DNA of 64,000 bases from Methylovulum psychrotolerans (GTDB lineage: Bacteria; Pseudomonadota; Gammaproteobacteria; Methylococcales; Methylomonadaceae): positions 118,956 to 182,955 of the forward strand of contig NZ_PGFZ01000006.1 of the NCBI RefSeq assembly GCF_002923755.1, in the 5' to 3' direction. Below, one piece after another: positions 37,446 through 46,931 of the stretch (positions are counted from its first letter, which is position 1; every line of letters begins with the position of its first letter). Below the pieces are notes generated by a model. It saw nothing but the letters and a program-made list of their open reading frames with translations, did no database searches and had not been told where the DNA came from. Both the position numbers and the translations under genes were made by a program.

Positions 37446-37877
37446 TCAAATCTTTAACCCAACAAACGCTGATTCCAAAATCCGCTTTAGTTGATCAGGC
37501 GAAATTTCCATTTTCCGAACAAATTCGAATACCGGTTCAGTTAAGTAGAAAAAATCATTCTCCTCTGTATCCAGCAACGCACAAAACAGCAACCTGTTTA
37601 ACATTCCTTTCCGCGTTGTACTAGTATTGTTTCCGATGTCTCGATCCACCTCTTTGCGACTTAAATTCATAAGTTCATCAAAACCGTCATCCGCAAATTC
37701 TTCTCCGCGCAATTGCTTTTGCCGTTCCAATACGACATTCAACTCCACCTGAGATAACTCGTTTTTAAATAAAAGGAGCAACTCAATATAGACAAAAAGA
37801 AATGGTGCTATATCACTCAACTGCCAATATTTTTCCAAGTACGAGCCAAAATGTTTTTCTATAATTTTGAGGTTCAT
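37446..37877 (-). CDS. 143-residue protein downstream of the Rhs toxin, unknown
   Basis: An AT-richer gene than its surroundings, encoding a helical, Glu/Leu-rich protein (MNLKIIEKHFGSYLEKYW; FLFVYIELLLLFKNELSQVE; MLNRLLFCALLDTEENDFFY). No family is recognised. It is the third gene of the Rhs unit, 82 bases after the 122-residue gene, and could be an immunity or accessory protein. ATG 37877 is chosen; the frame is open upstream to 37991 but that would overlap the previous gene. Confidence 0.6.
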   Translation of the reverse strand: MNLKIIEKHFGSYLEKYWQLSDIAPFLFVYIELLLLFKNELSQVELNVVLERQKQLRGEEFADDGFDELMNLSRKEVDRDIGNNTSTTRKGMLNRLLFCALLDTEENDFFYLTEPVFEFVRKMEISPDQLKRILESAFVGLKI

Positions 37878-37959
37878 TACTAATAACCGCCTTAACTCTA
37901 CGCAATCCGGCCAAGATCGGGTGGCGGACGCAATTCCGTCACCTCCACCCGATCCGGGC

Positions 37960-38328
37960 TTATTCGCGTTCTTTTTCTCGCATAAGATCAAGTGCCGCCT
38001 TAAACTTACGCCGTTTCACCGCAGTCGAAGTACGCTTTTGATATTCAGAAACAGGAACGACCTCTATCAGTACGTTTTTCACATCAACATTAGTTTCTCG
38101 TGGTATTTCAACCACAGCAACGCGTTGACTATCAATTAAGACCCAATAAATATCCTCTCCCTGCTCAGGAAGCCAATTAATAAGTAAGGCAAAAGATAAC
38201 CAAGGAAAATAAAACCTAAGGGTCTCTAAAAGTATTGGGTTTATATCGCCTGAAAATAGATATGCCATTGATTCCAGCAGTTCTTTTCTCAGCAATTGAG
38301 TTTGCGGTCCGAATTGCCTATCGCTCAT
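37960..38328 (-). CDS. probable immunity protein for the Rhs toxin
   Basis: A 122-residue protein (MSDRQFGPQTQLLRKELLES; FYFPWLSFALLINWLPE; DVKNVLIEVVPVSEYQKRTS) starting in the Rhs stop codon (ATGA overlap). In polymorphic toxin loci the gene directly after and coupled to the toxin is normally its immunity partner, so the role is inferred from position and size. No conserved family is recognised. Base composition is lower in GC than the Rhs core, as usual for exchangeable toxin-immunity modules. Confidence 0.65.
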   Translation of the reverse strand: MSDRQFGPQTQLLRKELLESMAYLFSGDINPILLETLRFYFPWLSFALLINWLPEQGEDIYWVLIDSQRVAVVEIPRETNVDVKNVLIEVVPVSEYQKRTSTAVKRRKFKAALDLMREKERE

Positions 38329-41300
38329 TTTAGCATTCCTGGAAAAGCGGACTCTAACTCACCAAACTTGTTGGTTAATATTGTCATAGTTGATGTCTCC
38401 TGACCGCCGCTAAATTTATCGAAGCCAATAGCTCGTCCAGCATCAAACTCCCGAACGTAAAGCAGACCACCTTTAGTATCGATTGTTCGACTAACTGGCG
38501 TATTCACCACATCCTTACTTTGTAACAAGCCACGAACTTCACCTTCTGTTATTGAAAATTGGCTTGCATTAGTTTTACTGGACAAGTGACGGGCTACCAC
38601 ATGTTCCATCCCTTCATTTTTTAAGTTAATACGAGACTGAACTCGACCAGGAACAGCCACCGCACTAATAACCGGCTTAACTCCACGCAATCCAGGCATA
38701 GCTAATGACGCTGCGGTAGCGGCTGTTTTGGCAATCCCAATTGGGCTTAAAGGGCCATTCGTTGGAGTTCCTGTTGGCGGTGGACGTTGACCGTCTGTGC
38801 AATTTTCGGATTGTCCAAAACTTGCACAGACAAAAGTCCCCGTCGGGTCCGTATAATGCACCGGATTGCCGTCGGCATAAGTATACACGTTAACCCCGCC
38901 TTCCAGCTTGATAAGATCAGGCTGCAAGTACCGTCCGGTGCGGGGCTGGAAGTAGCGGGTGTGGTTGTAGTGCAGGCCGGATTCGGCATCAAAATATTGG
39001 CCCGGATAGCGCAGATTGAACGTGACCGGGCCGGTGGGTTTGGCGTTGCCGTAAGGGGCGACGGGCCATTCCCAAACCGTGGCGTTGTCACTTGCGCGGC
39101 GCAGGAAGCGTGGGGTGTTGGTGAAGTCGGTTTCGATGTAGTAACGGGCGGTAATGGTGCCGGCGGCATCCTGGTCAAGCACCGCCAGCGGGATGTCACC
39201 GAGCCAAACGTAGTTGCGCTGGCTACCGTCGGCGGCTTGTTCGTAAATGAGATGGTCGTTGGCATCGTAAAAATAACGCGTCTCGTTGCCGCTTTGTATT
39301 TTCAATACCCTACGGCGCCACCCGTCATAGACATAACGGGTTTTGTTGCCGTCAATCCCGAACAGGTTCAGGCTGCGGCTATGATCGTAACGGAAATTGA
39401 AACGGCCATGGGTTTTGACATAACCGGACAAATCATGGGTATAAGGGTCATTCCAGCCATCCAACCCGCCGTTTGGTGACGGGGAGATGGCCTCTTGAAT
39501 CAGCCGGTTGCGCAGGTACGGGCTGGTGACATACGTTAAGGTGTCTTTGGCTTGCAGGGCGTTATTGTTATCGTATTTGCGCCATTCGGTCAGGTTGCCG
39601 TTGTTGTCGTGTTCAAGTTCGGTACGCGCAGGGTTAGCCGTATCGATCAGCCCTTGCAGTTTCAGATGATCCAAATCGTCATAACCGAAAGTGATGTTCC
39701 CGTAACCGTTCACCCGGTTGCGTGCGTCATAGCGGACGGGGGCATAAAAGGCGTTTGACACACCATCCGCTTTGATAACGCGTACCCGGGACAACCGGCC
39801 ACCCGCGTCGCGGTCCCGCCAATACTGGTAATTGTTGCCGAAGGTTAGGCTGCGCAAGCGGTTTATTAATGGTTGCCAGGTGATGTCTTTGGCCACTTCG
39901 TAGGTAATGCCTCCTTTGATGGCGTTCACTTGATGCACCCTGCCATCGGAATTGTTATAAAGATAGTCTATGACCAAGCCGCCTGGATAGGTGAGTTTTT
40001 TTGGGCGGCCTGTGCCATCTGCCCCCACTGTGACTTCTATGCCTACTGTTTTGTCCGGTCGGCCATCAATGCTTTGGACTATGCTGGTTTTGTCCCCACG
40101 CTGGTTCAGCACATAGGCTTCAGAAACTTCCGCGCTGCCCTCTGGTGCGGCATTTAGGCGGGATATGGATGATAAACGTCCCTTGTAGTTGTCGGCAGAC
40201 CCCGCCTGACCTTCCGGCAACGCCGGCACATCCCACAGTTGGGTGAGGTTGCCGCCATCAGAATAGTCGGCCTGTGTTAGGCGATCCAGGTTGTCAAACG
40301 CTTTAGTGGCATCGTAGCCGTCAGGGTCAGTTTTGAAGGCTTCATTGCCCGCCAAATCAAAGTCAGCTTCCCGTTTGCCAAAATCGGAGGATTGCTCGAT
40401 AGTATGGCGACCTACTTCGTTGTTAGTGATGAAGGTGTTGATGCCCAACGGGTCGGTAACTTGATTGATCCGACCCGCCGGGTCGAATCCCAAGGTCAAC
40501 AATCGGGTTTTATTGCCTAACGTTCCGTCAGTGAGTCTCGCCGCAAAAAAGGTGCGCCACAATTCGTTGCGGTTGTTGTAGTCATTGATGTCACACATCT
40601 CGGAAACGGAATCATTGTCGTCAAGTTCGTCACTACGGCAGGTTTCCCGAAGCAGGTTATTGTCGTTGTAGGTATTGTTGACAGACCATTTGTTAGTGCC
40701 GTCTTTGCTGGTTTCCAGGCGGCCCTGGGTATCGAATGAATTGATCCAGGTTTGGGTTTCGGCGCCGTTGCGGGTGGCAATTATTTTGAGAATATGGCCA
40801 CGGCTGTCGCGTTGGTATTCTAGTTGGTCAATGACATCACCGGCTTCCCCTGCTTTGCGGCTTACTGTTTTGACGGAACCCGCCTTGGTATAGGTGTAAG
40901 TGAATACCGTACTATCTGGTTGGGTTAACGTTTTCAGGCGGCCATTCGTGTAATAGGTGTAACTGGTTTTATCACTGGCCACTGAAGAGGACACCAGTTG
41001 GCGCAAATTGTTGTAAACATTGTCGGTAACCCGTCCGTTGCTGTCTTTCAGTTGAGTGATTTGGCCGTGGGCATTTGTCGCCAACACTTCCGTGACATGC
41101 CCTTTGGCATCGGTGATTTTCCACAAGTCGCCGTTGTCGCGGTACTCGGTAATGGTCTGCACACCGGGGCGGGGGCCTTTTTTGATGGTTTTGGTTATTA
41201 CCCTATTTTCGGACGCTCCTATTTCGTTGGCATGGGCAATGTTATAATAGACATACATGTAATTGGTTTGGTGGCAGGTAAGTGAACCGACCGGACAATT

Positions 41301-42872
41301 GTCGCTGACCAAATCTTCCGAAGCGGGGCGGACAATTTCTTTTACCAGATGGCCATAATTGTTGTAACGCCATTCTTTGGCGACAGCGCCGCGTATTTCG
41401 GAGGTCATCAGGGGAAAGCGGGTATCCCAAGTGCGCGTCGTCACCCTCGCATCTGTGGTGTCTGCGGCTTCAGTTTCGGTCAACGGCAGGCCGCGCGTGT
41501 CGTTGACGAAGACGGTTTTGCGGTTAAGGTAATCGGTGCGGGTGAGGAGGTCGCCGGTGGTGCTGTAGGTGTAATTTTGGTAATCGTCATCGCAGCCGGC
41601 GCAGCGTGGCGAAACGGATTCGGGACGTAAAATCTGTGAATCTTGCAAAACTGGGCCATTTGCACTTATATATGTCCTTTTAATATCCAGAGATCGGTAT
41701 GCTGCAGTATCTGTATCTGCAAACAACTCTGCATTTGTAAAGAACTCCTCATGTCCTGGGTCGTAGTAATGAGTGCCAATCATTGGCCGGGCATTGTGAC
41801 CCGCTTTGGTAACTTTCGTATACCAAAAACCGCTTACTGCATAAATTGGGTCGCAGAACTTTTCATCTTGACCTCCCATGAACTCGATATTTAATTGGTT
41901 TATGCCAAGCTCGTCAATATTAGATAGGTAGCTATAGCCCATAAGATGGTTGCCTCCTCCAAGATGACATCCCTTAGAATCAACAGTATAGCTGCGTACT
42001 AATTGTGCACCTCCGTCATCAGCAGACGGAAAGGTGACCGTACCCGGGTCGGTGAGACGATCATAAGAATATAAAGCATAAGTGTAGAGATTGCCCGACG
42101 GGTCTGTAATAGATTGCAGATAAAATCCTGGCGAAGGGCTATACTGAAATACAAGTTGTCTCCCACTTGGCACATGGGTTACTGTGCTTAGTCGAGTCCA
42201 TTGGCTGCCAGTTGACGACGTCATCGTGATATAAGCGAGACGGTGTTCAATACCAGATCGGTCAAAGCGTGCGACCAACCGATAGTTGCTGTCATAAGCT
42301 TCGCGTATTCCGGTTTTAAATTGGGTATACACCCATGAATAGGCAACCCCATTTATTACACCGTTACGCACGAGGGTGTCACGAACATCTTGGCGCGGAG
42401 GCTTCAACGTTTCCCCAAACATCGTGCAGATGCCCATAGTGCATACCGTGATCGTCCGGTTACTGGATGGGCCGCCATAATTAAGATGGCTGACAAGGCA
42501 ACTGGAATAGCTGTGCGTCCAGTTTTCATATAGCCCTGCATCTTGGGCGCAATTAACTTCGCTAGTCGGCTGTGGCGAAGCATTGTAGCGTATAAACTCC
42601 AACGGAAACTGCCCCTCGCCCCTATAATCGGTTTCCTTAAGTAAAATGGAGCCAAACAACGGTTCAGTCTGAAACTCCACCTGCGGCACCCGGTTTTTAT
42701 CGGATTGCTCCACTCGTAATTCTCCGGGCAAACTTTCATAAGCAAGCCCAGGATTAGCTTCGGCAATGTTGATTACAAGGAAGATACCCAATAATAAAGG
42801 TAATCCAATAACTCTACCAAAGGATAAATGACGCTCCAATGTCGGGAAGATACTGTTTAGTGTACTCATCAT
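38325..42872 (-). CDS. Rhs-family polymorphic toxin with variable C-terminal nuclease-like domain
   Basis: A 1515-residue exported Rhs/YD-repeat protein. A signal-like N-terminus (GLPLLLGIFLVINIAEA) is followed by YD repeats (for example RYDARNRVNGYGNITFGYDD, GNLTEWRKYDNN) that build the hollow shell, the Rhs core end RYLQPDLIKLEGGVNVYTYA with DPTG near residue 1330, and a variable tail. The tail toxin (about 1405-1515) has EHVVARHLSSKTNASQFSIT and TMTILTNKFGELESAFPG, a pattern like the BECR-type RNase fold with a His pair, so an RNA-cleaving effector is my best guess. No VgrG or PAAR gene is near, so the signal peptide suggests a non-T6SS route. Start may be the second ATG (42869). Confidence 0.92.
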   Translation of the reverse strand: MMSTLNSIFPTLERHLSFGRVIGLPLLLGIFLVINIAEANPGLAYESLPGELRVEQSDKNRVPQVEFQTEPLFGSILLKETDYRGEGQFPLEFIRYNASPQPTSEVNCAQDAGLYENWTHSYSSCLVSHLNYGGPSSNRTITVCTMGICTMFGETLKPPRQDVRDTLVRNGVINGVAYSWVYTQFKTGIREAYDSNYRLVARFDRSGIEHRLAYITMTSSTGSQWTRLSTVTHVPSGRQLVFQYSPSPGFYLQSITDPSGNLYTYALYSYDRLTDPGTVTFPSADDGGAQLVRSYTVDSKGCHLGGGNHLMGYSYLSNIDELGINQLNIEFMGGQDEKFCDPIYAVSGFWYTKVTKAGHNARPMIGTHYYDPGHEEFFTNAELFADTDTAAYRSLDIKRTYISANGPVLQDSQILRPESVSPRCAGCDDDYQNYTYSTTGDLLTRTDYLNRKTVFVNDTRGLPLTETEAADTTDARVTTRTWDTRFPLMTSEIRGAVAKEWRYNNYGHLVKEIVRPASEDLVSDNCPVGSLTCHQTNYMYVYYNIAHANEIGASENRVITKTIKKGPRPGVQTITEYRDNGDLWKITDAKGHVTEVLATNAHGQITQLKDSNGRVTDNVYNNLRQLVSSSVASDKTSYTYYTNGRLKTLTQPDSTVFTYTYTKAGSVKTVSRKAGEAGDVIDQLEYQRDSRGHILKIIATRNGAETQTWINSFDTQGRLETSKDGTNKWSVNNTYNDNNLLRETCRSDELDDNDSVSEMCDINDYNNRNELWRTFFAARLTDGTLGNKTRLLTLGFDPAGRINQVTDPLGINTFITNNEVGRHTIEQSSDFGKREADFDLAGNEAFKTDPDGYDATKAFDNLDRLTQADYSDGGNLTQLWDVPALPEGQAGSADNYKGRLSSISRLNAAPEGSAEVSEAYVLNQRGDKTSIVQSIDGRPDKTVGIEVTVGADGTGRPKKLTYPGGLVIDYLYNNSDGRVHQVNAIKGGITYEVAKDITWQPLINRLRSLTFGNNYQYWRDRDAGGRLSRVRVIKADGVSNAFYAPVRYDARNRVNGYGNITFGYDDLDHLKLQGLIDTANPARTELEHDNNGNLTEWRKYDNNNALQAKDTLTYVTSPYLRNRLIQEAISPSPNGGLDGWNDPYTHDLSGYVKTHGRFNFRYDHSRSLNLFGIDGNKTRYVYDGWRRRVLKIQSGNETRYFYDANDHLIYEQAADGSQRNYVWLGDIPLAVLDQDAAGTITARYYIETDFTNTPRFLRRASDNATVWEWPVAPYGNAKPTGPVTFNLRYPGQYFDAESGLHYNHTRYFQPRTGRYLQPDLIKLEGGVNVYTYADGNPVHYTDPTGTFVCASFGQSENCTDGQRPPPTGTPTNGPLSPIGIAKTAATAASLAMPGLRGVKPVISAVAVPGRVQSRINLKNEGMEHVVARHLSSKTNASQFSITEGEVRGLLQSKDVVNTPVSRTIDTKGGLLYVREFDAGRAIGFDKFSGGQETSTMTILTNKFGELESAFPGMLK

Positions 42873-43373
42873 AATTCATACCATTTTATTGTGAATGTGA
42901 ATCAGGGATTACCAAAAGGCAATGCCATTTGATTGGGTTATGGTGTCCTGGCCACTACGATTAATGGGCGCGACATACACGCCCGGTTTATCTAATCTCA
43001 AGCCGGATTTGACGGCAGCTAAGTGAGGGTGCGCCGCGCATCATTAATAATTCCAACAAGGCCAAGCAGACTGGACAATGAATTCATCAGGGCAAAATAA
43101 CCAAAAGGTGTCCCGAAATTGAGCATTATTTGTACCAAATACACTAAGTCGCCTGTTTACTTAAGGACTACGCTGTTGCAATCCTTGATTTGCCTGCGAC
43201 AAAGTGTAGTAATCTAATTTAAAATAAAAAATTTTTTGGTATTTGTTTTTTTGGCGAATAATTGAACTAGGTTATTTAACCTATGTTGATGGGTGAAATA
43301 ACACATTGCGGTTAGTGCGTGTTTCAAAAGTGGTCAAATGTGGCTATGAGGTAAAATACTGAACATGTAGCGC
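42873..43373. other. intergenic region upstream of the Rhs gene
   Basis: No gene is seen. The AT-rich segment 43190-43300 contains a small palindrome AGGTTATTTAACCT at 43269-43282. The leftward Rhs promoter should be in the first 150 bases. The region joins the Rhs gene to the duplicated PAS fragment. Confidence 0.4.
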
Positions 43374-43796
43374 GTGAGCAGAAAGAAGCGCAGATCAAAA
43401 GTCAGTCGTTATCCTGTGTTGATTCAGATGAAAATGGAATCGCAAGAAGGCATTTGGGTCACCGACACCGACTGGGTGATTTTTAAAGTGAACCAAGCCT
43501 TCACCCATATTACGGGTTTTAGCACCGCCGAAGCACTGGGCCAAACTCCTAACCTATTGCGGTCAGAGCGGCACGATCAGGGCTTTTATGCCGCCTTATG
43601 GCATAACGTCAACACCACGGGGGCTTGGCAAGGCGAAATATGGAACCGGCGCAAAAACGGTGAGGATTATCCGGCCTGGACCAGCATCACGGCGGTATAT
43701 GGTGACGATGGCGCAGTCATCTATTATGTCGGTATGCAAAGTGACATAAGCCAACAAAAAACCGCCGCCGCCCCTATTGAACAGGGGCTTTCCTGA
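43374..43796 (+). pseudogene. duplicated PAS-PAC fragment
   Basis: From 43437 on, the sequence is the same as the final 120 residues of the double-PAS protein at 36402-37352 (GIWVTDTDWVIFKVN, EIWNRRKNGEDYPAW) and keeps the same stop. It has lost PAS 1 and the helical N-terminus. The open frame reaches back to GTG 43374 but the first 22 residues (basic, SRKKRRSK) are unrelated, so this is a truncated duplicate. It could still yield a 140-residue single-PAS protein, because the frame has stayed open. Confidence 0.75.
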
Positions 43797-43841
43797 CAGC
43801 CAAAGGCAAACTAAAAAGTGTAACAACTTGTTACACTTTTT
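43437..43841 (+). repeat. 405-base direct duplication, right copy
   Basis: Right partner of 36993-37397, of the same length, ending at the identical palindrome. Together the copies delimit the Rhs island at 37398-43436. Confidence 0.92.
43813..43841. terminator. 29-base perfect palindrome, copy B
   Basis: Identical to copy A (37369-37397) and copy C (49058-49086), arms AAAAAGTGTAACAA/TTGTTACACTTTTT. It ends the right copy of the duplication. After it, 43842-44184 holds no recognisable gene. Confidence 0.85.
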
Positions 43842-44184
43842 AAGCTGCCACCCCAAGTTTTTCCCATTCCCACGCCCTATATATTTCAGGGGTCATAAAG
43901 GGCCAACCACCGTCCGCTTGTGGCTTATCCCTTAGTGTGGCAAAACCAGCCCACCTCACACCAAACCATCGCACTATCCGTTGCTGAATTCAGCCCAGCC
44001 CTAAGCACATTCATCTTAATGCGCGATAACGCACAGACTTCGCCGTTCATTTCAGACAAACTGCAATGCCAAGGAATCATGGCGGCACAATAAGCGGCTG
44101 TTCGCGTGCCCAGACAGATATTTTTCACATTACCTCATCCCAAGCCATGCACTTTTATGCCCGAACACTTAAATGAGCGTACCG

Positions 44185-44340
44185 CCAAGCGGCTTTCGGG
44201 CACTCAGTGCCGCGATGGTTTATGGACAGGGCGGGCATTTTTTGGCGCATTACCAATTGGTGGGTAGCGTGCCATTGCCCGCCACCGCCGAAATTGCCGT
44301 GGCCGTTATCGCCAAAAGTTTGGCCGGGCCATCGTTATGA
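44185..44340 (+). pseudogene. decayed marC fragment
   Basis: With one frameshift, the sequence aligns to the second half of the MarC gene at 32950-33110: CTTTCGGGC then GATGGTTTATGGACAGGGC aligns with its LLSGPGAISTMIVYG coding, and the following frame reads VYGQGGHFLAHYQLVGSV against VYGHSGHSLGHFLLVGSV, then PATAEIAVAVIAKSLAG. It has no start and ends in a TGA that overlaps the ATG of the efflux outer-membrane gene. It is a relic of a second marC paralogue. Confidence 0.7.
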
Positions 44341-45779
44341 AGCTTATTTTATGGGCGGGATTAGGCATGGTTTTTTGCCCCTTAGTCGGCAATGCCGATC
44401 AAAACAGCAGATTTGCCGACCCTTTCGCCACACATCGGCAAGTCAGCCCAAGCCCAGGCCAACAACAGCACGGGGCGGATGATCCTTGCCGCCTCAATCC
44501 TATTAGCCATCCGGCGTGGACGTTGGTGGACGTCGTTAACCAAGCTTTGTGCTTTAATCCGCAAACCCGCCTCGCTTGGGCGAATGCACGCTATCAGGCC
44601 GGACAAGTCGGCATTGCCAAAGCGGCGTATCTACCGACAGTGACGTTAACGACCTCGTTGTCACGCGGCATCAATTCGTCGAGCAGCAGTAATTTACAGT
44701 CAACGACCATCAGCAACACCAGTTCCGGCAGTGCGGCACAAGCAATCAACCGCTTCACACCCGTCATCAGTTTAAATTATTTGCTTTATAACTTTGGCGG
44801 GCGGGAAGCGGTGCTGGAGACGGCGCAAAAAACCTTGGAAGCGTCCAATTGGACACAAGACGCGGTACTGCAAACGGTGATGTTCTCGGCGATACAAGCC
44901 TATTACCAAGTATTTGCCAGCCAAGCCGCCGCCGATGCGTCCTTAGTGTCGGAAAACGCAACGGGCGAAGCCTTGAAGGCGGCAAAAACCCGCCATGAAA
45001 TCGGTGCGGCGGCGTTGGCTGACGCGCTACTGGCGCAGACGGCGTTTGCCCAAGCCCGTCTCAACCACCAAAAAACCGCCGGTGAAGCCAGGGTCGCCAG
45101 CGGCAGTTTGGCAAATGCTTTAGGGCTAGAAGCCGACTATCCTTTGCAAATCGCGCCGCCCTCGGTACCCAAACCTAGCCGTGAGCAAGACCATAATATC
45201 CACCAATTGATTGCCCTAGCGAAAACCTTACGCCCGGATTTGGCGGCCGCCGAAGCCACTATCCAAGCGGCGGAAGCCAGCGTTAAAGCCGCCGAAGCGG
45301 GGCATCTGCCGAGCCTGTCTTTAGTCGGCACCGTGGGCTACAACCAAACCAGTTTGCCTAGCGAAACCCAAAGTTGGACAGTAGGGCTGCAAATCAGTGT
45401 GCCGTTGTTTACGGGCTTTAATGTCACTTATCAAGTCCGCAGCGCCAAAGAAAAGCTGGACGTACAACGTGCGAATTTTGACCAGCTCGACCAAACGGTC
45501 AGTTTGGATGTCTGGAAGGCTTATCAGTTAGTCAACATCGCCCACGACACCTTTAAAAGCAGTGAAGATTTGCTGGCGAGCGCGTTCCAAGCCGAGCGGG
45601 TGGCAATGGGGCGATATAAAGCCGGGGCGGGCAATATAATTGATCTGTTAAGCGCCCAAGCCAGCCACGCCACCGCCCGCCTACAAATCATCCAAGCCCA
45701 ATACACTTGGTTAACCCAAAAAGCCCAACTGGCTCAAGCCCTAGGGCGGCTGGATTTTGCTTCCCTGCCCTCAAGGTAA
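44337..45779 (+). CDS. TolC-family outer-membrane efflux protein
   Basis: A 480-residue outer-membrane factor with a signal peptide (MKLILWAGLGMVFCPLVGNA). Two homologous halves each give the TolC helical pattern: WTLVDVVNQALCFNPQTRLAWANARYQ at the start, LRPDLAAAEATIQAAEASVKAA and VPLFTGFNVTYQVRSAKEKL in the second. It forms the trimeric exit duct for the MacA-MacB pump encoded by the next three genes (gaps of a few bases or overlaps). Closest by type to the outer-membrane proteins linked with MacAB in proteobacteria. Confidence 0.93.
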   Translation: MKLILWAGLGMVFCPLVGNADQNSRFADPFATHRQVSPSPGQQQHGADDPCRLNPISHPAWTLVDVVNQALCFNPQTRLAWANARYQAGQVGIAKAAYLPTVTLTTSLSRGINSSSSSNLQSTTISNTSSGSAAQAINRFTPVISLNYLLYNFGGREAVLETAQKTLEASNWTQDAVLQTVMFSAIQAYYQVFASQAAADASLVSENATGEALKAAKTRHEIGAAALADALLAQTAFAQARLNHQKTAGEARVASGSLANALGLEADYPLQIAPPSVPKPSREQDHNIHQLIALAKTLRPDLAAAEATIQAAEASVKAAEAGHLPSLSLVGTVGYNQTSLPSETQSWTVGLQISVPLFTGFNVTYQVRSAKEKLDVQRANFDQLDQTVSLDVWKAYQLVNIAHDTFKSSEDLLASAFQAERVAMGRYKAGAGNIIDLLSAQASHATARLQIIQAQYTWLTQKAQLAQALGRLDFASLPSR

Positions 45780-45782
45780 TCT

Positions 45783-46931
45783 ATGGAACGTTCTTGGTTT
45801 AGTCGGCATATCGCCATTATTTTGCTGGTGCTGGCAGCGGTTCTTGCCGGGGGCTATTGGTTCGGCCCATGGCGGACGGCAGAAAAAAAGCCCGACTACC
45901 GCACAGAAATCCTCGTTAAAGGCAAACTCACTACGAGCATTTCCGCCAACGGCACCTTAAATCCCGTGGTGCTGGTCAATGTCGGCACGCAAATTTCCGG
46001 CGTGGTCAATAAACTGAATGTGGATTTTAACGACCGCGTCACCAAAGGCCAGATACTGGCAGAAATTGACCCCTCACTGATTAACGCCCAACTTGAACAA
46101 AGCCAAGCCAACCTCGCCAACACCCAAGCATCGTTGAAGTTGGCGCAATTGAACGCGCAACGCTCATACGGCTTGTATGCCCAAGATTACATCGCCAAAT
46201 CCGAACTCGACCAATCCGTGCAAGCCTTGGCGGTGGCAAAAGCCTTGGTCGATGCGGCGGAAGGGTTACTGAAACGCGATAAGACAAATCGGGGGTATAC
46301 CATTATCAAATCGCCGGTATCCGGTGTGGTCGTGTCGCGCAGTGTTGATATTGGCCAAACGGTCGCTGCCAGCTTTACAACCCCGACCCTGTTCACCATT
46401 GCCAAAGACCTAAAAACCATGCAAATCGACACCTCGGTCGCTGAAGCCGATGTCGGCGGGGTACGCAAAGCCCAAGCGGTCAACTTTAGCGTCGATGCTT
46501 ACCCAGACCGTGTTTTCACCGGCGCCGTCCGGCGTATCCGCCTAGATTCGACCGTTTTGCAAAATGTCGTGACCTACGACGTGGTGATTGATGTCAGCAA
46601 TCCCGATGAAATTTTACTGCCCGGCATGACGGCGTTTGTGAATATCGTTATTGAAGAAAGGGGCGACAGTTTAAAACTGCCCTTAGCCGCCTTAAAGTTT
46701 CGCCCTGTCGGCAGCGTTGCCAATAAATCTGCCAAAACGGTGTACCGTTTGGAAAAGGGTGCGGCGGTGGCAATCCCTGTGGAACTGGGCATTAATGACG
46801 GCAAATATGCCGAAGTCATTGGCGGGGCTTTACAAGCGGGTGACGCGCTGATACTGGAAAATAGCAATGCCAAGCCAAGTGCTGAAAAAACGGCGGCGGA
46901 CAAGCAAAACTTCCGTATCAAGGCGTTCTGA
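45783..46931 (+). CDS. macA: MacA-like periplasmic adaptor (membrane fusion protein)
   Basis: A 382-residue adaptor: one N-terminal membrane anchor (IAIILLVLAAVLAGGYWFG), lipoyl half-motifs around a helical hairpin (TQISGVVNKLNVDFNDRVTKG; IIKSPVSGVVVSRSVDIGQT), and a C-terminal beta-barrel and membrane-proximal domain (VRRIRLDSTVLQNVVTYDV). The hairpin (LEQSQANLANTQASLKLAQL) meets the TolC-type protein. AAGGT precedes ATG. The stop overlaps the ABC ATPase start. Confidence 0.92.
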   Translation: MERSWFSRHIAIILLVLAAVLAGGYWFGPWRTAEKKPDYRTEILVKGKLTTSISANGTLNPVVLVNVGTQISGVVNKLNVDFNDRVTKGQILAEIDPSLINAQLEQSQANLANTQASLKLAQLNAQRSYGLYAQDYIAKSELDQSVQALAVAKALVDAAEGLLKRDKTNRGYTIIKSPVSGVVVSRSVDIGQTVAASFTTPTLFTIAKDLKTMQIDTSVAEADVGGVRKAQAVNFSVDAYPDRVFTGAVRRIRLDSTVLQNVVTYDVVIDVSNPDEILLPGMTAFVNIVIEERGDSLKLPLAALKFRPVGSVANKSAKTVYRLEKGAAVAIPVELGINDGKYAEVIGGALQAGDALILENSNAKPSAEKTAADKQNFRIKAF

